The notes beneath the pieces are model-generated. The model made no database searches, was not told where the DNA came from, and saw nothing but the letters and a program-made list of their open reading frames with translations. From Actinokineospora terrae (GTDB taxonomy: Bacteria > Actinomycetota > Actinomycetes > Mycobacteriales > Pseudonocardiaceae): a stretch of 64,000 nt of DNA. The DNA is taken from positions 124,001-188,000 of the forward strand of contig NZ_FOGI01000015.1 in the NCBI RefSeq assembly GCF_900111175.1, given 5' to 3'. Below, piece after piece: positions 1-8,446 of this stretch (positions within the stretch are counted from its first letter, which is position 1; each line of letters starts with the position of its first letter). The position numbers and the translations under genes are program-made.

Positions 1-45
1 CGCGGCGCTGAGGGGCGGCGCGACACACCTATCCACAGTGGACTG

Positions 46-774
46 TTACCAGGCGCTGGATTCGGTGGTGATGAGGGGGACCAGGCCGTTGCCGAGGGTT
101 TCGAGGAAGGTGATGATCTCGGCGGCGACGGAGCGGTGTTGGCGGTCGTTGAGGACGTCGTGGTGGGCGCCGCGGACTACTGAGAGGCGGGATTTGGGGG
201 AGGCCTTGACGGCGAGGGTGAGGGTGGTGCGGTCGGCGAGGGGGTCTTCGTCGCCGATGAGGAACAGGTGGGGGAGGTCGGTGGTGTCGTTGTAGGCGGC
301 GGCGGTGAGGTCTGGGGGTAGGGGGGTGTGGAGGGCGCCGCGGGAGACGGCGGGGTCGTTGGTGAGGACGTCGCGGTGGGCGGGGCAGGAGGTCCTGATC
401 TCCAGTTCCTCGGCCCAGTCGACGGCGGCGGCGGTGTGGCCGGGCAGGCCCGCGAGGACGACGGCGTCGGGCCACCACGGGGCGGCGGACGTTTCGCGGG
501 ACAGGAGCGCGGCGATGGCGGCGGCCCCGGAGTCGGCGCCGATGAGCACCAGCGGCCGGTCGGCTCCCTCGACGGCCTCGGTCAGCTCGTCCGCCAGCCG
601 GGTCACCGAGGTGACGTCGGGGGCGTCGACGACGCGGACGCGGTAGGCGTCGGCGGCCAGGCGGGTGCCGAGGCGGGTGTAGGTGGCCTGGGTCTCGCCG
701 CGGCCGGGCACGACGATGACGGTGCCGCGCACGCGCAGGCCGTCGGGTTCGGGGAAGTCGGTGTAGCGACTCAC
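46..774 (-). CDS. alpha/beta hydrolase, last gene of the sulfur-linked operon
   Basis: A 242-residue alpha/beta-hydrolase-like protein. The N-terminal strand (VIVVPGRGE) resembles an oxyanion-hole loop and the elbow reads GADSG, the GxSxG position of the nucleophile; a late GDEDPL segment supplies the likely acid and RGAHHDVL near residue 215 the likely histidine. The start is GTG, one base after the TGA of the luciferase-like gene upstream, so it is translationally coupled to it. As the tenth gene of the operon it may cleave an ester, thioester or ring-opened product from the oxygenases. The substrate is not deducible; fold assignment is firm. Confidence 0.8.
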   Translation of the reverse strand: MSRYTDFPEPDGLRVRGTVIVVPGRGETQATYTRLGTRLAADAYRVRVVDAPDVTSVTRLADELTEAVEGADRPLVLIGADSGAAAIAALLSRETSAAPWWPDAVVLAGLPGHTAAAVDWAEELEIRTSCPAHRDVLTNDPAVSRGALHTPLPPDLTAAAYNDTTDLPHLFLIGDEDPLADRTTLTLAVKASPKSRLSVVRGAHHDVLNDRQHRSVAAEIITFLETLGNGLVPLITTESSAW

Positions 775-775
775 C

Positions 776-1768
776 TCACACTCCTTCCGATGAGGGCTTC
801 CAGCCCAGGGCGGGGGCGACCTCGGTCGCGATGAGTTCCAGCGCGCGGATCGTGGCGTCGTGATCCGGGACGGCCGGGTTGAACTGGGTGATCAGGTCGG
901 TGGCGACGGGCAGCACGAGTTCGCGCCGCAGTTCCTCGACGATCTCGTCGGGGTGGCCGTAGAACGAGTGGAACCGGCGCAGTGCCTCGTCGACGTCGAG
1001 TCCGGCGGGGAAGCCGGGGAACCGCAGCGCCGCCTGGTGCACGTCCTCCCCGATCTGCGCCAGCGCCGTGCGCCGGTCCTTGGCGGGGTAGACGAACCGC
1101 GACAGCCCGATGCGCGGTGTCCGGGGCGAGTCCCACGCAGCCAGATACGCGTCGGCCCACGGGCGTTGGACCTCGTCGGTGGGTTCCTCGTAGCCGTAGG
1201 CGGCGCGGTTGATCAGCAGGTTGGAACCGGCTCGCGCCGCGTGCTCGGCCCCGGCGCCGCTGAAGATCCCCTGCCAGATCCGCGAGGTGAAGTCCCCGGC
1301 GGGTGGCTGGATGGTGAACCCGCTGGTGCCGACCTCCTCGTTGGACAGTGCCGAGCGCAGCACCGCCAGCCCCTCGGTGGTCAGCTCGCGTCTGCGGGTG
1401 ACGTCGCGGCCGAACGCGGCGTACTCGGCGTCGCTGCCGCCGCTGCCCACCCCGACCTCGACGCGTCCGCCGCTGAGGGTGTCGACCACGGAGATGTCCT
1501 CCGCGAGCCGGATGGGGTCTTCCAGCGGCAGGATCGTGATGGCCGTGCCGAGCCGGATCCGCTTGGTGCGGGCGGCGGCGTGGGCGAGGAACGTCCACGG
1601 CGAGGGCAGTCCGCCGCCGCCGAGCGGGACGTGGTGCTGGGCGACCCAGCCGACGTCGAAGCCCAGCTCGTCGGCGACGACGAACAGGTCCTGGGCGTTG
1701 CGGTAGGTCTGGGCGAGGTCGCCGCCGCGGCCCTGGACGTGGGTGAGGAACCCGAGCCGGATGCTCAT
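776..1768 (-). CDS. LLM-class flavin-dependent oxidoreductase
   Basis: 330 residues of the bacterial luciferase superfamily. Typical landmarks are visible: WVAQHHV near residue 40, RIRLGTAITILPLEDP near 75, and LSGGRVEVGVGSG near 105. These proteins use FMNH2 (or F420H2) and oxygen. The ATG lies in an ATGA overlap with the stop of the FAD hydroxylase, which fixes the start and shows coupling. It belongs to a three-flavoenzyme set downstream of a peptide-type importer, so a C-S or C-N monooxygenation step is likely. It is only distantly related to the two NtaA-type enzymes in the same operon. Confidence 0.88.
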   Translation of the reverse strand: MSIRLGFLTHVQGRGGDLAQTYRNAQDLFVVADELGFDVGWVAQHHVPLGGGGLPSPWTFLAHAAARTKRIRLGTAITILPLEDPIRLAEDISVVDTLSGGRVEVGVGSGGSDAEYAAFGRDVTRRRELTTEGLAVLRSALSNEEVGTSGFTIQPPAGDFTSRIWQGIFSGAGAEHAARAGSNLLINRAAYGYEEPTDEVQRPWADAYLAAWDSPRTPRIGLSRFVYPAKDRRTALAQIGEDVHQAALRFPGFPAGLDVDEALRRFHSFYGHPDEIVEELRRELVLPVATDLITQFNPAVPDHDATIRALELIATEVAPALGWKPSSEGV

Positions 1769-3447
1769 GCCCGGCTCCCCACGAGTTCGGCGGGCTGCGG
1801 TACGCCGAGGACCCGGTCGAGTACCGCGGCCGCGCCGCCGTCGGGCAGGGCGGTGCCGCGCCAGGCGACGTGCTGGTCGGGGCGGACGAGGACGTTGCCC
1901 TCGCCGTAGAGTTCCCGCGCCGCCGGGTCGCTCAGGTGCACGACGGTGAACGGCAGCGACCGCGCGGACGCCTCGGCGGCGAACGCCTGCTCCACGGCCC
2001 GGTCCTCGGCGAGCACCACGAGCGCCCAGTCGTTGCCGATCCGGTCGTAGAGGGTGCCGCCGTAGGGGTCGACCAGTCCGTTGGGCGCGCGATGCCCGGG
2101 CCGGGGGTCGTCGACGTACACATCCGAGCGCCACTCGGGCTCGGTGTCGAGTTGCCCGTCCTCGTACCAGATCGCGGTGGAGTCGTCGTAGCGCTCGTCG
2201 AAGGTGACCCCGTCCGCGCCGACCCGCCCGGAGGCGATGAGCTCGCCGATGGCGGCGCGCCGGGCCTGGGCGTCCTCGCTGAGGTCGGCGTCGTCGGGGA
2301 CCCCGACCTCCCGGATCTTGGCGAGGGTGGCCTGGGATCGGCGGGAGCGGTCGAGGGCGTAGTCGCCGATGCGCCAGTTGTGCCTGCGGCGTTCCTGGTC
2401 GTAGCTGTCCAGGAGGGTGTCGGAGGCGTGTCCGGCGAGGACGGCGGCGAGTTTCCACCCGAGGTTGACCACGTCGCCGAAGCCCTCGCCGAGGTTGCCG
2501 CCCGGGGGCCGCACGTGCGCGGCGTCCCCGGCGAGCAGCACGCGGCCCGCGCGGAAGGTCTCGGCGATGCGGGTGGCGTGGTAGAAGGTGGTGGCGGAGA
2601 CGAGTTCCAGGTCGAGGTCGAACCCGAACGCGGCCTGGGCGGTGGTGAGCAGTTCCGCCTCGGACGGTTCGTGGTCGAGCGGGAACGGTCCGGCGTAGAC
2701 GCGCCAGTCGCGGGTGCTGACGGCGGCGAGGAACCCGTCGGCGCGGTGGTTGAACACGATGTTGGTGCCGCTGGGGGCGGGGCCGACGCGGTCGGAGATG
2801 TCGCCGGTGCGCACGATCAGCCGAAGCCGCTTCTCGGTGGCGTGCTCGCCCTCGCGGGTGATCCCGGCCAACCGGCGGACGGTGCTGTTGCCGCCGTCGG
2901 CGCCGATGACGTACTTCGCGCGGATCACCCGCCCCTCACCGACCACGGCCTCGACACCGTCGGCGTCCTGGCGCAGTTCGGTGAGCCGCCACCCGCCCGC
3001 CACAGGCACCCCGCGCAGCGCGAGATGACGCAGGAACACCTGCTGCAACGCGCTCTGCGGTCGACGCAGTGCTTCCTCGGCGGAGTGCCGGGCAGTGCCG
3101 GTGAACGCGGGCCGCCGGTTGGGCACGAGTTCGTGACCGACCAGCGAGGTGATCAGCCGGATCCCCTGGTTCCACTCCGGCGGGAAGGTCCACTCGTCAC
3201 GGACCGACTGCAGCACGCCCCAGCGGCGGAAGTGCTCCACCACGCGGGGTGTGTGTCCCATGGCCCCGGCGCGCACCAGGGTGGCGCCGGGCGCCTGGTC
3301 GACCACGGCGACCTCGACGCCGCGGGCGCTGAGTTCGAGCGCGGCGGAGAGCCCGACCGGCCCGGCGCCGACGACCAGGACGTCCACCTGCTCGGGTGGG
3401 GTGGTCTCGGGGAACCGGACGGTGTGGACGTCGCGTCCGCCGGTCAT
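1765..3447 (-). CDS. FAD-dependent aromatic hydroxylase (PheA/TfdB/MhpA type)
   Basis: A 560-residue group A flavoprotein monooxygenase, which uses NAD(P)H and O2 to hydroxylate (usually phenolic) aromatics. The Rossmann motif GAGPVG is at residues 27-32, the DG motif reads VIGADGGNS near 180, and the second FAD motif LLAGDAAHVRPPGG lies near 305. The long C-terminal thioredoxin-like extension of the family is present, giving the usual 530-600 residue length. ATGA overlaps tie it to the genes on both sides. Its presence suggests the imported compound has an aromatic part that is hydroxylated after or before desulfurisation. Confidence 0.88.
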   Translation of the reverse strand: MTGGRDVHTVRFPETTPPEQVDVLVVGAGPVGLSAALELSARGVEVAVVDQAPGATLVRAGAMGHTPRVVEHFRRWGVLQSVRDEWTFPPEWNQGIRLITSLVGHELVPNRRPAFTGTARHSAEEALRRPQSALQQVFLRHLALRGVPVAGGWRLTELRQDADGVEAVVGEGRVIRAKYVIGADGGNSTVRRLAGITREGEHATEKRLRLIVRTGDISDRVGPAPSGTNIVFNHRADGFLAAVSTRDWRVYAGPFPLDHEPSEAELLTTAQAAFGFDLDLELVSATTFYHATRIAETFRAGRVLLAGDAAHVRPPGGNLGEGFGDVVNLGWKLAAVLAGHASDTLLDSYDQERRRHNWRIGDYALDRSRRSQATLAKIREVGVPDDADLSEDAQARRAAIGELIASGRVGADGVTFDERYDDSTAIWYEDGQLDTEPEWRSDVYVDDPRPGHRAPNGLVDPYGGTLYDRIGNDWALVVLAEDRAVEQAFAAEASARSLPFTVVHLSDPAARELYGEGNVLVRPDQHVAWRGTALPDGGAAAVLDRVLGVPQPAELVGSRA

Positions 3448-4877
3448 CGCGCGGCCACCAGGCTGTCAGTGTCGGCCGGGCTGTCAGTGTCGGCCACGAC
3501 GGTGTTGCTGTCGGCCACGACGGTGTTGCTGTCGGCCACGACGGTGTTGCTGTCGGCCACGACGGTGTTGCTGTTGGCGGGGATGGGCAGGCCGAGGTTG
3601 CCGCGCAGGGTGTCGGCCTCGTACTCGGTGCGGAACAGGCCGCGCTGTTGCAGCAGCGGGATGACGCCGTCGACGAAGCGGGCGAGGTCGTCGTTGTTGC
3701 GGAAGGCGAGGTTGATGCCGTCGAAGGTGCCCGCGGCGAACCAGCGCTCGATGGTGTCGGCGACGGTGCCGGGGGCGCCGACGAACGGGGAGGCCTTGTG
3801 CTCGTTGAACGTCTCGACGACCTGCCGCAGGGTGAGGCCCTGTTCGGTGGCGCGGCCGATGATCCGCGCGGCGCCGGTGCGGCCGCCCTTCTCGGCCAGG
3901 TGCGCGACGTCGGGGAAGGGGGCGTCGGGGTCGTACTGGCTGAAGTCGTGCGCGCCGAACGCCCGGCCGAGCAGGCCGACGTTGCGGTCGAAGTCGTCGT
4001 CCTCGGCGAAGATGTCCTTGGCGCGGCGCTGGGCGGCCTCGTCGGTGCCCGCGACGACCGGGCCGCCGTGGATGAAGATCTTGATGTGGTCGGGGTCGCG
4101 ACCGGCCTCGGCGGTGCGGCGCTTGATGTCGGCGTAGTAGGCGCGGGCGTCGTCGAACGAGCCGCCCGGGGCGTAGATGCCCTCGGCGACCTGCGCGGCG
4201 AGGTTGCGGCCTTCCTCGGACACCCCGGCCTGGAAGATCACCGGCTGGCCCTGCGGCGAGCGGGACAGGTTGAGCGGGCCGTCCACGCGGAAGTGCTCGC
4301 CGACGTGGTTGAGGGCGTGCAGCTTGCTGGGGTCGAGGAACACCCCGGTCTCGACGTCGGCGGGGAACGCGTCGTCCTCGTAGGAGTCCCACAGCCCGCG
4401 GATGACGCGCACCGCCTCGAGGGCGCGGCCGTAGCGGGTGGCGTAGTCGAGGTGTTCGTCGAGGCCGTAGTTGCGGCTGGTGCCGGTGTCGAAGCTGGTG
4501 ACGACGTTCCACCCGGCGCGGCCGCCGCTGATGTGGTCGAGGGAGGCGAAGCGGCGGGCGAGGTTGAACGGCGAGTTGTAGGTGGAGCTCGCGGTGCCGA
4601 CCAGCCCGATGTGCTTGGTGTGGGTGGCCACCGCCGACAGCAACGTCAGCGGCTCGAGCCGGTTGAGGTAGTGCGCGGGGTAGGTGGCGTTGATGAACTG
4701 GCTGTCGACGATGAACAACGCGTCGAACAGCGCGTGCTCGGCCGCTTGGGCCTGGGCGATGTAGTAGTTGATGTCGATGCTGGCGTTCTTGGCGACGCCG
4801 GGGTCCTTCCACAGGCCGTGCTGGCCGGGGCCGCCCACTCCGTACGGGTGCAGGGCGAGGTGGAGCTTGCGGGTCAT
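3444..4877 (-). CDS. NtaA/SnaA/DszA-type FMN monooxygenase B with repeat tail
   Basis: 477 residues of the NtaA/DszA branch of the luciferase superfamily, which needs FMNH2 from a separate reductase. Family marks include GGPGQHGLW near residue 13, FIVDSQF, HISGGRAGWNVVTS, and SPQGQPVIFQAG near 215. It is a close paralogue of the enzyme encoded at 10073-11470. The family sequence ends near TLRGNLGLPIP; after that comes an unusual tail of four SNTVVAD heptads encoded by perfect 21-bp repeats. ATG 4877 is chosen because an AAGGGA Shine-Dalgarno precedes it and the longer frame would enter the upstream ATPase gene. Confidence 0.88.
   Translation of the reverse strand: MTRKLHLALHPYGVGGPGQHGLWKDPGVAKNASIDINYYIAQAQAAEHALFDALFIVDSQFINATYPAHYLNRLEPLTLLSAVATHTKHIGLVGTASSTYNSPFNLARRFASLDHISGGRAGWNVVTSFDTGTSRNYGLDEHLDYATRYGRALEAVRVIRGLWDSYEDDAFPADVETGVFLDPSKLHALNHVGEHFRVDGPLNLSRSPQGQPVIFQAGVSEEGRNLAAQVAEGIYAPGGSFDDARAYYADIKRRTAEAGRDPDHIKIFIHGGPVVAGTDEAAQRRAKDIFAEDDDFDRNVGLLGRAFGAHDFSQYDPDAPFPDVAHLAEKGGRTGAARIIGRATEQGLTLRQVVETFNEHKASPFVGAPGTVADTIERWFAAGTFDGINLAFRNNDDLARFVDGVIPLLQQRGLFRTEYEADTLRGNLGLPIPANSNTVVADSNTVVADSNTVVADSNTVVADTDSPADTDSLVAAR
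3491..3574 (-). repeat. four perfect 21-bp tandem repeats inside a coding region
   Basis: Four contiguous identical 21-bp units (3491-3511, 3512-3532, 3533-3553, 3554-3574) encode the heptapeptide SNTVVAD on the minus strand. A 15-bp stretch just beside them (around 3461-3475 and 3480-3490 onward) is also partly duplicated. As the unit is a multiple of three, copy-number change would lengthen or shorten the protein tail without breaking the frame. Perfect identity points to recent slippage expansion. Confidence 0.93.
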
Positions 4878-4890
4878 GGGGTGTGTCCCT

Positions 4891-5709
4891 TCACGCGGTG
4901 AGCAGCGCACGCAGCGCCTCGCGTTCGGCGCGGCCCGCGGCGGCGGTGCGCAGCGTCGGCGCGGAGCTGATGAGCAGGCGGGTATAGGGGTGGCGCGGGG
5001 TGGCGACGACCTCGCGCGCGGTGCCGACCTCGACGAGTTCGCCCTGGTAGAGCACGGCGACCCGGTCGGCGATCCCGGCGACGGAGCCGAGGTCGTGGGA
5101 GATGAACACCAGCGCGATGCCGGTGGCGCGCAGGTCCTTGAGGATCTCCAGGACGCCGACGCGGTTGGCGGCGTCGAGGGCGCTGACCGGCTCGTCGAGG
5201 ATCACCAGCTTGGGCTCGGTGATCAACGCGCGGGCGACGGCGACGCGCTGCCGCTGGCCGCCGGAGAGCTGCGCGGGCAACCGGTCCAGGAGTTCGGGGT
5301 CGAGCCGGACCTTCGGAAGGAACGTGCGCGCCTTCGCGACCGCCTCCTCGCGCGGAACGCCCTGGATCAGCAGCGGCTCGATGAGGGAGTCGACGACGGG
5401 CAGGTCGGGGTCGAGGCTGCGCAGCGGGTCCTGGAACACGTACTGCACCACGCCCCGGCGCCGCAGCGATCGCCATTGCCGGTTGCGGTAGCCGCTGACG
5501 TCCTCGCCGTCGATGACGATCCGCCCACCGGAGGCCGGGACCAGGCCGAGCACGGCGCGGGCGAGGGTCGACTTGCCCGACCCGGTCTCGCCGATGAGCC
5601 CGACGACCTCCCCCGGCCGCACCTCCAGCGACGCGCCCTTGAGCGCTTGGCGGCGGCGACGCCCGAGTCCGTAGTGGACGTCGAGGTCGGTGATCCGAAG
5701 TACCGTCAC
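4891..5709 (-). CDS. ABC transporter ATP-binding protein (second ATPase, DppF/OppF-like)
   Basis: 272 residues with Walker A GETGSGKST near 40, Q-loop VFQDP, signature LSGGQRQRV near 150, Walker B LVILDEP and switch region FISHDL. The C-terminal HPYTRLLI stretch is diagnostic of oligopeptide/dipeptide-type ATPases. It is the partner of the ATPase encoded at 5706-6557. The GTG start sits in a GTGA overlap with that gene, and GGGAGGGG precedes it. Together with the permeases and lipoprotein it powers uptake of a small solute across the membrane. Confidence 0.92.
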   Translation of the reverse strand: MTVLRITDLDVHYGLGRRRRQALKGASLEVRPGEVVGLIGETGSGKSTLARAVLGLVPASGGRIVIDGEDVSGYRNRQWRSLRRRGVVQYVFQDPLRSLDPDLPVVDSLIEPLLIQGVPREEAVAKARTFLPKVRLDPELLDRLPAQLSGGQRQRVAVARALITEPKLVILDEPVSALDAANRVGVLEILKDLRATGIALVFISHDLGSVAGIADRVAVLYQGELVEVGTAREVVATPRHPYTRLLISSAPTLRTAAAGRAEREALRALLTA

Positions 5710-6557
5710 GGCCCCTCCCGGGTGAGGAACTTCTCCAGGCCGTACTGCTCGTGCTCGGTGATGAGCAGCCGGGTGTACTCGTGCTGGGGTTCGTAGAGCA
5801 CGCGGGTCGTCGGGCCCTGCTCGACGACCTCGCCGTCGCGCATGACCAGCACCTCGTCGCACAGCTGCGCGACCACGGCCAGGTCGTGCGACACCACCAC
5901 CAGCGCCAGGCCCGCGTTCTCGCGCAGGTCGGCCAGCAGGTCGAGGATCTCGGCCTGCACGGTGACATCGAGGGCGGTGGTGGCCTCGTCGGCGATGAGC
6001 ACCCGCGGGTCGGCGGCGATGGCGGCCGCGATGAGGACCCGCTGCAGCATGCCGCCGGAGAGCTCGTAGGCGTACTGGGAGTACACCAACTCCGGGTCGC
6101 GCAGGTGGACCGCGGCGAGCAGCTCGACCGCGCGGCGCCGTGCCGCGCGCCGCTTGAGGCCCTTCTTCACCCGCACGACCTCGGCGATCTGCGGCCCGAC
6201 CTGGATCGACGGGTTCAGGTACGACGCCGGGTCCTGGAACACCGCGCTGATCGTCGACCCGCGCAGGTCGGTCAGCTGCTCGCGGGTCGCCGAGGCGATG
6301 TCGAGCCCGGCGACGTGGATCTGTCCGGCGGCGACCTCGAAGTGCTCGGGCAGCACGCCCAGCACGGCCCGGCAGGTCAGCGTCTTGCCGCTGCCGGACT
6401 CGCCGACGATGCCGACCGCCTTGCCGGGGGTCAGCTCGAAGCTGACGCCCTTGACGAACTCGCGGTCGTCGACCTGCCCGCGCACCCGAACGTCGCGCAC
6501 GGACAGCACCGGGTCCAGCGCGGTGGTGCTGACGGGGGTCTCGGTGAGGGTGGTCAT
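5706..6557 (-). CDS. ABC transporter ATP-binding protein (first ATPase, DppD/OppD-like)
   Basis: 283 residues with Walker A GESGSGKT near 52, Q-loop VFQDP, signature ELSGGMLQRV near 165, Walker B VLIADEATTALD and VVVSHDL. The ELSGGM form and C-terminal HEYTRLLI belong to the dipeptide/nickel-type family. The ATG lies in an ATGA overlap with the upstream permease stop and follows a perfect AGGAGG. It forms the NBD heterodimer with the product of the next gene. Confidence 0.92.
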   Translation of the reverse strand: MTTLTETPVSTTALDPVLSVRDVRVRGQVDDREFVKGVSFELTPGKAVGIVGESGSGKTLTCRAVLGVLPEHFEVAAGQIHVAGLDIASATREQLTDLRGSTISAVFQDPASYLNPSIQVGPQIAEVVRVKKGLKRRAARRRAVELLAAVHLRDPELVYSQYAYELSGGMLQRVLIAAAIAADPRVLIADEATTALDVTVQAEILDLLADLRENAGLALVVVSHDLAVVAQLCDEVLVMRDGEVVEQGPTTRVLYEPQHEYTRLLITEHEQYGLEKFLTREGP

Positions 6558-7429
6558 GCCGTACCTCCTGCTGCGGCGGCCTGGTTGGCGCGGACCTTGC
6601 GGCTGTTGAGCAGGGCGCGGCCCGCCTCGCCGGAGACGTCGCGGATCGCGTCGGCGAGCAGGTTGCTGGCCCACACCGTCGCCATGATCAGCAGCGCCGG
6701 GGCGAACGGCGCCCACGGCCGGTAGTCGAGGTAGCCCAGGTCGGAGGCCAGCAGCCCACCCCAGGTCGGCTCGGGCGGCTGCACGCCGATGCCGAGGAAC
6801 GACAGGCTGGAGACGATGATGAACCCGACGCCGAGGGTCTGGGCCAGGGCGACCGCGATCGGCGGCAGCACCTTCGCCCACACGTGCCGGCGGATGATCC
6901 ACCGCAGCGACGCCCCGGAGATCAACGCCGCTTCCACGTACTGCGAGCGGGCCACCGCCAGCGTCGCGGCCCGCGACACCCGGAAGAACAGCGGCGACAC
7001 CAGCACCCCGGTGACCAGCATGGCCTGGGTGATGCCGTTGCCCAGCAGCGCGGTGATGGCCACCGCGAACAGCAGGAACGGCAGGGCGATGAGGGTGTCG
7101 GCGACCCGCAGGGTCACCCACTCGAACACCCGCCCGAGGTAGACCGACAGGATGCCGGGGATCGCGCCGACGACCAGCGCCATCAGCGTGACCTCCAGCG
7201 CGCCGACGACGCTGGCGCGGGACCCGTCGAGCAGCCGGGAGAACACGTCACGGCCGAGGTAGTCGGTGCCCAGCCAGTGGCTGCCGGAGATCCCGGCGAG
7301 GGTGTCGTCGCTGACCGCCAACGGATCGAGCGGGGCGAGCAACGGCCCGAGGACGGCCAGCAGCGCGATGCCGAGCAGGATCGCGACGCTGACGCGACCG
7401 GCGGTGAGGGACAGGACACGGCGGACCAC
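6554..7429 (-). CDS. ABC transporter permease (DppC/OppC-like)
   Basis: 291-residue inner-membrane permease. An N-terminal helix (about residues 12-34) precedes the conserved HWLGTDYLGRDVFSR segment of DppC-type permeases; five further helices follow, and the EAA loop reads VEAALISGASLRWIIRRHVW near residue 160. Start is GTG 7429, three bases after the stop of the other permease gene. It forms half of the translocation channel. Confidence 0.92.
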   Translation of the reverse strand: MVRRVLSLTAGRVSVAILLGIALLAVLGPLLAPLDPLAVSDDTLAGISGSHWLGTDYLGRDVFSRLLDGSRASVVGALEVTLMALVVGAIPGILSVYLGRVFEWVTLRVADTLIALPFLLFAVAITALLGNGITQAMLVTGVLVSPLFFRVSRAATLAVARSQYVEAALISGASLRWIIRRHVWAKVLPPIAVALAQTLGVGFIIVSSLSFLGIGVQPPEPTWGGLLASDLGYLDYRPWAPFAPALLIMATVWASNLLADAIRDVSGEAGRALLNSRKVRANQAAAAGGTA

Positions 7430-7432
7430 GGC

Positions 7433-8446
7433 TCACACCCCCCGCAGCGCCGCGGGCGCCACCTTGCCGAGCACGACGTTGATGACCAGGTTGAAGGTCA
7501 CGACCATCACCACCGACACCACCAGCACCCCCTGCACGGCCGGGACGTCACCGGCTTGCGCCGAGTCGTTGGCGAAGCGGCCGAAGCCCTGCAACCCGAA
7601 GATCCACTCGGTGACCACCGACGCGCCGACCAGGGTCGGGAACTTGATGCCGAGGGTCGCCAGCGCCGGTCCGATGCCGTTGCACAGCACGTGCCGGAAG
7701 AACACCCGCCGCGGGCTCAGGCCGCGCACCACGGCACCGAGGACGTAGTTCTCCCGGTAGGCCGACACCAGCCCGGTCCGCAGTTGCCGGGCGACGTCGG
7801 CGACGACGTCGAAGCTCAGCGCGAGCGCGGGCAGGATGACGTGCGCCAGCCACAGGTCGACGCCCTCGGTGATCGGGATGTAGCCGCCGGAGGGCAGCAG
7901 GTCCAGCCCCACGGCGAAGATCTCGACCAGCACGATGCCGACCACGAACGCGGGCATCACCGACACCACGGTCACGAACCCGGTGATGGCCCGGTCCACC
8001 CAGGTGGAGCGCCGCAGCGCCGCCAGGGTGCCCAACGCGAACCCGAGGACCCCGCCGAGCACCAGCGCCAGCAGCGCCACCGACAGGCTCACCCCGAGAC
8101 CGAGGCCGATGAGGGTGGCGACGTCGGCGCCGTTGACCCAGCTGGTGCCGAACTGGCCGTGCAGCACGTCGGTGAACCAGTCCCAGTACTGGACCAGGAA
8201 CGGCCGGTCCAGGCCCCACTGGCTCTCGATGTTGTGGATGGCCTCGGGGGTGGCGCTCTCGCCGAGTTGCAGCCGGGCGGGGGACAGGCCGCTGAGCGAG
8301 CGCAGCGCGAAGGTCACGAAGGTGGCCACGAAGAACACCGGCACGAAGATCGCGACCGATCTGCCCAGGGTGGTGAGGACCCGCCACCCTGCCTGGCGGG
8401 CCCGCACCGCCGTGACCGCCCGGCCCGCGAGCGGGTCAGCGGCCAC
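7433..8446 (-). CDS. ABC transporter permease (DppB/OppB-like)
   Basis: 337 residues. A first helix near 28-50 is followed by a periplasmic-side loop with the DppB-type LGLDRPFLVQYWDWF region, five more helices and the EAA-like YVLGAVVRGLSPRRVFFRHVL near 235. GTG 8446 lies inside the 3' end of the solute-binding gene (11-bp overlap), showing coupled translation. Pairs with the DppC-like permease to form the channel. Confidence 0.92.
   Translation of the reverse strand: MAADPLAGRAVTAVRARQAGWRVLTTLGRSVAIFVPVFFVATFVTFALRSLSGLSPARLQLGESATPEAIHNIESQWGLDRPFLVQYWDWFTDVLHGQFGTSWVNGADVATLIGLGLGVSLSVALLALVLGGVLGFALGTLAALRRSTWVDRAITGFVTVVSVMPAFVVGIVLVEIFAVGLDLLPSGGYIPITEGVDLWLAHVILPALALSFDVVADVARQLRTGLVSAYRENYVLGAVVRGLSPRRVFFRHVLCNGIGPALATLGIKFPTLVGASVVTEWIFGLQGFGRFANDSAQAGDVPAVQGVLVVSVVMVVTFNLVINVVLGKVAPAALRGV

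Noticed and set aside
3491..3574. Tandem repeats as a CRISPR array
   Set aside because: Units are contiguous without spacers and encode protein.
1870..4137. Long plus-strand frames over the monooxygenase genes
   Set aside because: They are codon-bias shadows: low-complexity, Gly/Ala/Val-rich translations without domain features.
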